Shown here: piece by piece, positions 16,818 to 23,699 of the stretch
Numbering within the stretch: the stretch's first letter is position 1
How the letters are laid out: every line of letters begins with the position of its first letter
Origin: CAZCAC01 sp964496575
Lineage (GTDB): Bacteria; Planctomycetota; UBA1135; GCA-002686595
Direction of reading: 5' to 3'
NCBI GenBank assembly: GCA_964496575.1
Contig: CAZCAC010000103.1
Span: 1 to 30,833, forward strand
DNA: 30,833 bases
Translations under genes and position numbers: made by a program
The notes under the pieces: model-generated
What the model was told of the DNA's origin: nothing
The model's database searches: none
Seen by the model: only the letters and a program-made list of their open reading frames with translations

Positions 16818-17867
16818 TCAGATCCTACCCCGACTCCGTGCGGCGATCAGGTTGGCGAGCCCGCGGATAGAGAGTTCCTCGGGTGTAGCCTCGAGCCTCA
16901 CGTGTCGCTGTAGTCGCGACTCCAGCATCTCCGAAAGCCCGACGGAACTGGAGGCGCCTCCGGCCAGGAACACCTCGGCGCCCTCCTCGGCGACTGCCCC
17001 CGCGCGCCGGAGGGCCTCGTGACAGGTGTCCGAGATTCCCTCGAACAGCGGAGGGAGCACCGCGAGCACCTCGTCACGCTCCAGAGGCAGTGCCCTGGGC
17101 CGTCCCCTGGAGCGGTCGAGGCCGCGGACCTCGAAGGGCCAGGCCGACACGTCGTTCGCCCAGTGCAGGACTCTCCTCGCCATCAGCTGTCCGACTTCCA
17201 GATCGTGGTGTTCACGAATGGCCAGAATGATGGACTGGAGCATCTGCTCTCCCCCGATCTCGGAGGTGACGAGAGAGTCCATGACGAACTCGCCGTCTCG
17301 TGAAACGGAGGCACGCGTGCCCGAGTCGCCGACGTCCACGAACACCGTGGCCTCAGGTGGTTCACTCCCCGTCCGGCCGGCGGCGAAGCACAGGTGTTCC
17401 TCGATCGTCTCGTAGCCGCTGAATCCCGCCTTCCGTGCCGAGCGGTCGAGGATCGGTCGCAGGACGCCGGGCAACGGCGGCCGACCCGTGGCCACCAGGT
17501 ATCGCGGCGAAGCGCAGCCGACTGCTCTCGAAAGACCCTTGCGAAAGTAGCGAAGGATGCAGGTCAAGGTGTACGGATCGAGAGTCGAGTCATCACGGAT
17601 CGGGTGCGCGAATTCGTAGCCTCCCCTGGACCGACAGATCAACGTCTCCGCCGCCACCGCTCCGATCGCCCGCTCATCCAGGAGGATCTTCTTGCTGTCC
17701 TTCTCGCGCCAGAGGATCGACGGCTCACAGAGGATCTGTCCCCCGAACCCGGAAGCGATGCAGCGACATGAGTGGGCCCCCAGGACCATTCCCATGGTGG
17801 GCCGCCTCGCCCGGTCGGCCAACCGGCTCGTCCACCTCCGAAGAGTCGCTCCTACCGTCATCGGCAT
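16818..17867 (-). CDS. MreB-like actin-fold protein with degenerate nucleotide pocket
   Basis: This 349-aa protein, about MreB size, has no signal peptide. It aligns by eye with MreB throughout. VLGAHSC (28-34) stands where MreB has DLGTANT, and CEPSIL where it has NEPSVV. HPIRDDSTLDPY (88-99) matches the MreB RPLRDG region. TIEEHLCFAAG (154-164) matches IEEPMAAAIGAG and keeps the paired Glu. VDVGDSGTRASV matches VDIGGGTTEVAV, with the motif at 178-184, and FLAGGASSSVGL (300-311) matches LTGGGALLRGL. The phosphate-1 Asp is replaced by Val and the Gly-rich loops are altered, so ATP binding may be weak or lost. GGAAGGA five bases before ATG 17867 supports the start; the frame is open upstream to 18086. 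It could be a filament-forming paralogue or a regulator. It is the only clear cytoplasmic product inside a run of exported-protein genes. Confidence 0.8.
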   Translation of the reverse strand: MPMTVGATLRRWTSRLADRARRPTMGMVLGAHSCRCIASGFGGQILCEPSILWREKDSKKILLDERAIGAVAAETLICRSRGGYEFAHPIRDDSTLDPYTLTCILRYFRKGLSRAVGCASPRYLVATGRPPLPGVLRPILDRSARKAGFSGYETIEEHLCFAAGRTGSEPPEATVFVDVGDSGTRASVSRDGEFVMDSLVTSEIGGEQMLQSIILAIREHHDLEVGQLMARRVLHWANDVSAWPFEVRGLDRSRGRPRALPLERDEVLAVLPPLFEGISDTCHEALRRAGAVAEEGAEVFLAGGASSSVGLSEMLESRLQRHVRLEATPEELSIRGLANLIAARSRGRI

Positions 17868-17992
17868 CCCCGTCCTTCCCGCCCCCTGTTCCGGTGCCCA
17901 CTTCGGCGGGTCTCGAGCGAGGTTACGCCTCCGCTCGCCGGGGATCCAGCGAGGGGGGAGAATGTGGTGGGCCAGTGGCGGGGGCTGAACAA

Positions 17993-19819
17993 TCAGGGGA
18001 ACCAGACGACCTCGTAGCCGTTGGTCGCGTTGAAGTCGTTGACCCCGACTCCGCAAGGTTGGCCACCGGAGGTGTCGCGGTACCACAGCTGGTAGCGCTT
18101 GGTGTCACCGGGTGCGACATTGCCCGCCTTCACCGAGATCGGCAGGGGGAGGCCGGCCGTGTCGGAGTAACCCGCGGAGTCGGCGAAGCGGACGCCCAGG
18201 CGCCTCAGCTGACCGCCGGCGCATTGCAGGCCGTCACCCCACACAATTCCTGGCGAGAGATCGTTGTCGGCCTGGAGGTAGAGACCACTGTTGTTCGGAT
18301 CCAGTGCGGTGGCGGACAGGATCAGAGTGTCATCGGTGACGCTGGCCACGCCGCTACCGACCAGCTTCGAGCCCGAAGCGAACGCGCCGTTTGCACAGCC
18401 CGAGCCGGGGACGAGTCCGTCGTTGTCGTTGTTGCACGGACACGGCGTCCCGCTCCCCGGATCCCCGAAGCAGTACCCGATTCCCGGGGCGTAGGGATCC
18501 AGGTGGTGATACCCCAGGTCCACGGTGCCCAGGTCCTGCACTCCGTCGGTGCGAGTCGTCCCGATGATCATCGCCGAGGTCGGATCCCCGGTGTCGACGC
18601 ACGGGTTGACGATCCCCGGCTGGCAGGGATCCTGCTGTAACCGGTAGTCGTCATTCAGCGGGTCGACGAAGAGCGGATCGGCGTCGATCATCCCCGCTCC
18701 CCAGTTCAGCGTGCCGCTGAGGACGGACACCGAGGATTGCCCTCCGTCGACGTCGGAGTAGGAGATCGTGAGGTTCGTGCTGACGCCGATGAACCCCACG
18801 AGGATCTCGGGGCCGAGAGAGGCGTCGTTCCCCCACAGGATCGTATCGGTAGCCGTCACCGTTCCAAGCGCGAGGAGTCCTCCCCCGTAGCCCGCATTGG
18901 AGGCCTGGTTCGTGCAGATGGTGTTGTGAGCGATGGTCACGGCAGTCCCACTGCAGATGATCCCTCCGCCATCCCCCGTGATCGCCGTATTCCCGCAGAC
19001 GAGGTTGTTCCGGATGGTCACATCGGTTCCAAAGCAGAGGATGCCTCCCCCGAATCCGTAGACGCTTCCGCTCCCGGAGGTCTCGGCCGTGTTGCCGGCG
19101 ATCGTGTTGCCCTCGATGGTCACCGTGTCACAGTCTTCGCAGCCGAGGCCCCCTCCGATGCCCTGATAGTCGGAGTAGATGCCACCACTGCATACTGCTC
19201 GATTCTGGGTGATCGTGTTGCCCTCTATGATCGGCGTGGAGTTCCTACAGTAGATGCCACCGCCCGCTGCATAGGCCTCATATGCGATCGCCTCGTTCCC
19301 GCTGATCGTGTTTCCCCTGATGATCGGGGAAGACAGATGGCTGTAGATGCCACCGCCGAAGGCCGTGCTATGGTCCGTCACGACCTGGTTGTTGGTGATC
19401 ACGTTGTCGAGGATGCTCGGTGAAGAGTGGCTGAAGTACATGCCGCCCCCCCGCTCGATCGCGTTGTAGTTCCCGGTGATGATGTTGTTCTTGATGAGCG
19501 GCGATGCTGTGCTGAATCGAACACCACTGCCAGAGGTGATCTTGAAGCCTTCCAGACCGCCACCGGGCCCGACTCCGCTCATCAACACCGTCCCGATGAT
19601 GGTCGTGACCTCGGGTCCGAGCTCACTCCTCACCGCTACAGCAGTCTGTAGAAAATCGAACCCGCTGTAACTGCCGGGTCGAACGATGATTTCATCTCCG
19701 TCCACCGAGGCCAGAACGGCAGCCTGGATCGTTCCGTGGTCGTCCGGGACCCAGATCGTGTTCGCGTGGCCGATGGAAGTGAGCAGAACGAGAGGTGCGA
19801 GTAGACCGATGAAGCGCAT
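17993..19819 (-). CDS. Secreted right-handed beta-helix protein with Cys-rich C-terminal module
   Basis: This 608-aa protein has a signal peptide (1 to about 19). It then shows the typical opening IWVPDDHGTIQAAVLASVDG and DEIIVRPGSYSG of secreted parallel beta-helix proteins. Repeated coils of about 25-35 aa run from about 85 to 380, each of the form GGGIY, PIIEGNTI, GN (for example SPIIRGNTISGNEA, TPIIEGNTITQNRA, VTIRNNLVCGNTA). ADPLFVDPLNDDYRLQQDPC closes the helix, as is usual in this class. Residues about 448-608 are the Cys-rich module ending VVWFP. No catalytic residues of pectate lyases are evident. ATG 19819 follows GGAGG by seven bases, which fixes the start against earlier in-frame codons. 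The protein is probably a surface or secreted binding protein. Confidence 0.9.
   Translation of the reverse strand: MRFIGLLAPLVLLTSIGHANTIWVPDDHGTIQAAVLASVDGDEIIVRPGSYSGFDFLQTAVAVRSELGPEVTTIIGTVLMSGVGPGGGLEGFKITSGSGVRFSTASPLIKNNIITGNYNAIERGGGMYFSHSSPSILDNVITNNQVVTDHSTAFGGGIYSHLSSPIIRGNTISGNEAIAYEAYAAGGGIYCRNSTPIIEGNTITQNRAVCSGGIYSDYQGIGGGLGCEDCDTVTIEGNTIAGNTAETSGSGSVYGFGGGILCFGTDVTIRNNLVCGNTAITGDGGGIICSGTAVTIAHNTICTNQASNAGYGGGLLALGTVTATDTILWGNDASLGPEILVGFIGVSTNLTISYSDVDGGQSSVSVLSGTLNWGAGMIDADPLFVDPLNDDYRLQQDPCQPGIVNPCVDTGDPTSAMIIGTTRTDGVQDLGTVDLGYHHLDPYAPGIGYCFGDPGSGTPCPCNNDNDGLVPGSGCANGAFASGSKLVGSGVASVTDDTLILSATALDPNNSGLYLQADNDLSPGIVWGDGLQCAGGQLRRLGVRFADSAGYSDTAGLPLPISVKAGNVAPGDTKRYQLWYRDTSGGQPCGVGVNDFNATNGYEVVWFP
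17996..18478 (-). repeat. Cys-rich C-terminal module, copy C
   Basis: In this third copy CGNDND has become CNNDND, and the sixth Cys (QCWYR) has become QLWYRD. The tail is longer (GGQPCGVGVNDFNATNGYE), as in copy D, and ends VWFP. Confidence 0.86.
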
Positions 19820-19936
19820 GGGCGTGCCTCCGTGTTTGCGGCATTCGAAGGAGCGAGGAGCAGCGAGACGCCTTCTAGCCGGGACCTCGATCGTAGTCAT
19901 GGACGCGAGATCCCGCAACATGCGGATCGCGTGGAG

Positions 19937-22057
19937 CTAGAACGTCCGCTGGATCGAGACCTCCGCCGCCGCACCACGCGGATCGGTGGTCACGAGCTTC
20001 AGCCGCAAGGTGATCCGCGATGCGTCCACGACGGCGGCCGTGCGGTTGACGTTGTAGAGCTGCCCCGCCTCGATCGGGGAGAGCACGCCGTCCATGACCC
20101 TGCGGCCGTTGTAGAAGAGCTCGATTTCCTCGATCCGGCAGGCGGGATCGCCCAGGTCGTCGAAGCGCACCAGGTACTGCCCCGGCTGCGTGACGTAGGG
20201 GCGCAGGTCGATCTCGACCTCGGCGCACCCTTCAGCGAACTCCGCGGGACCGATCTCCGCGCAGCGTCGCCATTCGACTTTCTCTCGCGAGTCGAGCAGT
20301 TGCCACTCCCAGATCGTGGGCTCCGCGGTGGCCGAGAGGATGTCGAGCCGCCAGTACCTGGCGGTCACCTCGGGGAAGCTCGCGTGGTACGCGGGGCCGA
20401 GCGTGGTGCCGCGCAACGCCTCCTTCCACACCTCGTTGAGGCCGGAGCGGTACTCGATCCGAAAGTCACGGGTCCGCTCCCAGCCTTCGAAGACGGTCGT
20501 CGAACCGACGGCTTTCTCTTCCCCGAGGTCGAGCTCGATCCAGGAAGCGTAGGGGGGCTCCATCGCCTCGGGAGTGCCCCACTTCGAACCGGTGGCCCAG
20601 CGCGTGGAGCGATCCCCGTCACAGATTCTCTCCGCGAGGTAGGGTGCACTGTGTACGTCGCTGGCCGTTGCCACGGCACCGGTCGACACGGCGCGCGCGA
20701 GCTCCGGCGGCTCCCGGAGGAGCTCGTTGTCGCCGTCGACGAGGTACACGGCCAGCTCGCGAATCAGCGGCTCGCCGACGCTCTTCGTGATCCTCAGCGT
20801 TACCTGCGTCACCGTCACCGGCTCGAACATCACGATTCGCTTCCGCCCGACCGACGATCCGGTGTTGAGCGTCTGGAACGTGCCGTCCGGCTTTCGCGCC
20901 TCCAGGACGTAGCCGCGGATCCGCTCGCCGTGCCGGTAGTCCTCCATGACCATGGCCTGGTCGATGCGTGTCGGCTGGTCGAACCGAAGGGTGTGGACCA
21001 CCCCCTGGCCACTGGTGCGGGCCAGTGGGCTCTCGAAGCGTCGCTTCAGCTCGGCTCCCAGTTCCCGATACCGCTCCATGTCGCCGGCCGGGATGAGACC
21101 GTCGGTGTTGGGCGTCGCGTTCAGCAGCATTACGGCGCCGCGGCCGACCGACTTGTAGTAGATGTTCAGCAGCTCGGGCAGGGACCGGCGTAGCGTCTCG
21201 TTCCGTTCGGACCAGAGCCAGCGGTGGTTGTAGAGGGGAACGTCGCACTCCAGCGGCGCCCAGGCATCGCCGTCGGGGTCGCCGTGGGCCGCCGTGGAGA
21301 GACCGGTCTTCAGCTCCTCGGAACGCAGCGAGTTCCACGCCGGGTACGGCGCCAGCCCCGCTTCGTTGCCGACCCATCGGATCGTGGCTTGCGGGCTCTG
21401 CAGGATCACGGCCTCGCCGAGGTGCGCCTCGACGAGATCGGCGATCGGGATCTTGCAGCTGCCGTCGAACCAGGCCTCGTGGATCTCTCCGTACCGGGTC
21501 CACACCTCCGTCAGCTGCTGGCGCAGGATCTCGTTGTACGCCTCCTGCCGGGCGGGGTCGGCGGTCATTCCCCCCGTGCCGATCCCCGCGCCCCACGCGG
21601 GATCGCCAGGGTAGACGTACACCCCGAACTTCAGCCCGTGCTTCCTGCAGGAGTCACTGATCTCCTTCAGGACGTCTCCTTCACCTCCCCGGTAGGGCGT
21701 GTTCTTGATGGAGTACTCGGTGGTATCGGTCTGCCACCAGCAGAAACCGCCGCAGTGCTTGGCGACGTACAGGATCATCTTCGCGTCCCAGCTGAGGGCC
21801 GCTTCGCACCACTGGTCGGTGTCGAGCCGGGTGGGGTTGATCTCCCGGAGATCCGTCTGGCCGTCGTCGTACTCCACGCCGTGCCACGTTCCCGGGTGGA
21901 AGTGGATGAACATGATCCGCTCCAGCTCGTGGTAGGCGTACTGCACCTCCGTCGGCCTGGCCAGCGCGTCTTCCGGCGCTTCCTGACCCGACGCGAGAGG
22001 AGCGCTGGAGAGCAGCACGAGCCCGAGATGGGCGATCCTCGTCAGTACCTTGTTCAT
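19937..22057 (-). CDS. Secreted GH29 alpha-L-fucosidase with F5/8-type C regions
   Basis: This 706-aa exported glycosidase would release alpha-L-fucose from glycans by a retaining mechanism. A signal peptide (1 to about 24) precedes the GH29 catalytic barrel (about 35-345). Visible family motifs are FIHFHPGTW, MILYVAKHCGGFCWWQTDTT (matching the TAKHHDGF region), GLKFGVYVYPGD and EIHEAWFDGS, with Asp198 as the expected nucleophile. The acid/base residue is not conserved well enough to assign by eye. Two discoidin-like (F5/8 type C) beta-sandwich regions follow (about 365-470 and 480-620), the second with ICDGDRSTRWATG and ASWIELDLGEE; a beta tail closes the protein. GGAGG seven bases before ATG 22057 sets the start. 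It is divergent from the YcaQ-like gene. Together with the sulfatase it suggests use of sulfated fucose-containing glycans. Confidence 0.92.
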   Translation of the reverse strand: MNKVLTRIAHLGLVLLSSAPLASGQEAPEDALARPTEVQYAYHELERIMFIHFHPGTWHGVEYDDGQTDLREINPTRLDTDQWCEAALSWDAKMILYVAKHCGGFCWWQTDTTEYSIKNTPYRGGEGDVLKEISDSCRKHGLKFGVYVYPGDPAWGAGIGTGGMTADPARQEAYNEILRQQLTEVWTRYGEIHEAWFDGSCKIPIADLVEAHLGEAVILQSPQATIRWVGNEAGLAPYPAWNSLRSEELKTGLSTAAHGDPDGDAWAPLECDVPLYNHRWLWSERNETLRRSLPELLNIYYKSVGRGAVMLLNATPNTDGLIPAGDMERYRELGAELKRRFESPLARTSGQGVVHTLRFDQPTRIDQAMVMEDYRHGERIRGYVLEARKPDGTFQTLNTGSSVGRKRIVMFEPVTVTQVTLRITKSVGEPLIRELAVYLVDGDNELLREPPELARAVSTGAVATASDVHSAPYLAERICDGDRSTRWATGSKWGTPEAMEPPYASWIELDLGEEKAVGSTTVFEGWERTRDFRIEYRSGLNEVWKEALRGTTLGPAYHASFPEVTARYWRLDILSATAEPTIWEWQLLDSREKVEWRRCAEIGPAEFAEGCAEVEIDLRPYVTQPGQYLVRFDDLGDPACRIEEIELFYNGRRVMDGVLSPIEAGQLYNVNRTAAVVDASRITLRLKLVTTDPRGAAAEVSIQRTF

Positions 22058-22168
22058 CGCCTTTCCTCCGGTCGTGCATCCCGCACTCGACAACCACGCG
22101 GCCGAGCTCACTCCATCTCTGCATTGGCTGCCGCTTCTGATCCGGCGGCGTGGCGCTATCCTGTGCCG

Positions 22169-23362
22169 ATGCCCGCCAGGAGCACAGCCTACCGGATCGA
22201 CCTCGAGACCGTCCGTCGCCTCTGGTTTCATCAGCAGGGGCTGGCGACGCCTCGAGGTGGAAAACTGACCGCCAGGGCCTTCGTCGATCACCTCGAGCGG
22301 ACCGGCGGCCTGCAGCTCGACAGCGTCAACGTGCTCGAACGCGCGCACTACCTGACGCTGTGGAGCCGTTTTGGGAGCTACAACCGCGCGTTGCCCGATC
22401 GCTGGACGTACCGGGATCGAATCGCCTACGAGTACTGGGGGCACGAGGCGTGTGTCCTGCCGGCGAGCCGGCTGCCGCTCTCCCTGCGCGGGATGCGGCG
22501 CTTCAAACCCAGCGGCAAGTGGTGGGCGGAGCGCAAGCCGTCGAACGGCTCGATCCGGCGCGTGCTGCAGAGGCTGCGCGACGAGGGGCCGCTGGAGAGC
22601 GCCGCCTTCGAGAAGACCGGCGACGAGACGGGGCCGTGGTGGGACTGGAAGGAGGACAAGCGCTCCCTCGAGAACCTCTGGTTCCGCGGCAAGGTCGCGG
22701 TGAGCTCGCGCCGGCACTTCCGCCGCGCGTACGACCTCGCCGAGCGCGTCTACGGTGACGTGCAGCCGGTGAGCCTGGTCGAGTACGAGGACGGCTGGCT
22801 CTCGGCCGGGCTCCGCGGCAACGGCGTCGCCGGCGAGAAGCACCTCGTCAATTACTGGACCGGGCCGCGACTGAAAGCGCCGGATCGCCGGAAGGTGATC
22901 GCGCGCAACCTGCGATCGAAACGGATCATGAAGGTCGAGGTCGAGGGTCTGAAAGGAACCTGGTTCGCGCGAGCCGAGGAGCTCGAAGGCGCCGAGAAGC
23001 TACCCGCGCCGCGCGGCACGACGCTGATCTGCCCCTTCGACTCCCTCCTGTGGCAGCGCGACCGTGCCGAGGACCTGCTCGGCTTCCGCTACCGGATCGA
23101 GATCTACGTGCCGCCCGCCAATCGGGTCTTCGGCTACTACGTGCTGCCGATCCTGCACGACGGTCGGCTGGTCGGTCGACTCGACCCCAAACTGCACCGC
23201 GACCGCGGCGAGCTGGAGATCAAGGCGATCCACCTCGAGGAAGGGTTCGAACGCGGGAAGGCGTTCGACGAAGGGCTGGCGGAAGCGCTGAAGGACCTGG
23301 CTCGCTTCCTCGGAGCCGCGAAGATCACTACTCCCAGGGGGTGGCGCAAACTCCCTTGCTGA
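22169..23362 (+). CDS. YcaQ/AlkZ-like DNA glycosylase (winged-helix, HTH_42 family)
   Basis: This 397-aa cytoplasmic protein belongs to the YcaQ/AlkZ superfamily, whose members excise bulky or cross-linked alkylated bases. GGLQLDSVNVL (47-57) contains the Q-x-D catalytic motif (Gln49, Asp51) typical of the YcaQ-like branch rather than the QxQ of AlkZ. YEYWGHEACVLP (88-99), WDWKEDKRSLENLWFRGKV (winged-helix region) and LICPFDSLLWQRDR (C-terminal beta-barrel) are further family landmarks. Length is normal. ATG 22169 (or the GTG two codons earlier) starts at the family N-terminus; the frame is open for 0.9 kb upstream, but that part is antisense to the fucosidase. It shares a 111-bp divergent promoter region with the fucosidase gene. 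Confidence 0.9.
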   Translation: MPARSTAYRIDLETVRRLWFHQQGLATPRGGKLTARAFVDHLERTGGLQLDSVNVLERAHYLTLWSRFGSYNRALPDRWTYRDRIAYEYWGHEACVLPASRLPLSLRGMRRFKPSGKWWAERKPSNGSIRRVLQRLRDEGPLESAAFEKTGDETGPWWDWKEDKRSLENLWFRGKVAVSSRRHFRRAYDLAERVYGDVQPVSLVEYEDGWLSAGLRGNGVAGEKHLVNYWTGPRLKAPDRRKVIARNLRSKRIMKVEVEGLKGTWFARAEELEGAEKLPAPRGTTLICPFDSLLWQRDRAEDLLGFRYRIEIYVPPANRVFGYYVLPILHDGRLVGRLDPKLHRDRGELEIKAIHLEEGFERGKAFDEGLAEALKDLARFLGAAKITTPRGWRKLPC

Positions 23363-23699
23363 GTGCGGCTCACTTCGTGTGCAACTCGGGACGGGACGCA
23401 CACGGGAGGAACCAGGGGAGGTGCCGGAGCCGAGCTCGGGGATAGAAGAGCTGAATCAACCCTGACCTGGACTCACCCCTTCGGGAGCGACCGGGCGCCT
23501 GGGCGTCGAGGTTCTCCATCCCGGAACACGCCCGAGTCCATCTTGACGTGGCCAGCACTTTCGACCTGTGACCTCACCGCAGGCGCGGGCTATCCACCCC
23601 GCACGCGGACCGGATGCCGCCCCCCCCATCGGACGGGCACGGAATGGTGCACGAGAAGCTGGTCTTCCCCTTTCCGGTTCACCAACGAAAGGAGACCAC
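23363..23699. other. 337-bp intergenic region before the FG-GAP gene
   Basis: No gene is supported here. CGTGTGC (23376-23382) and GCACACG (23398-23404) form a perfect 7-bp inverted repeat just after the YcaQ-like stop, with a 15-base loop but no T-run, so it is at most a weak terminator. TTGACG at 23543-23548 resembles a -35 box, but no matching -10 is seen. AAAGGAG (23689-23695) is the ribosome site of the next gene. Confidence 0.5.

Noticed and set aside
61..22057. Sulfatase plus fucosidase as a polysaccharide utilisation locus
   Set aside because: They are 18 kb apart on opposite strands, with no transporter, SusCD pair, regulator or further glycosidase between them.
21224..22168. 0.9-kb upstream extension of the YcaQ-like frame
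   Set aside because: It is antisense to the fucosidase N-terminal half. The HTH_42 family starts at about ATG 22169.
23543..23571. TTGACG as a -35 promoter box before the FG-GAP gene
   Set aside because: No acceptable -10 at 16-18 bp; single hexamers are expected by chance.
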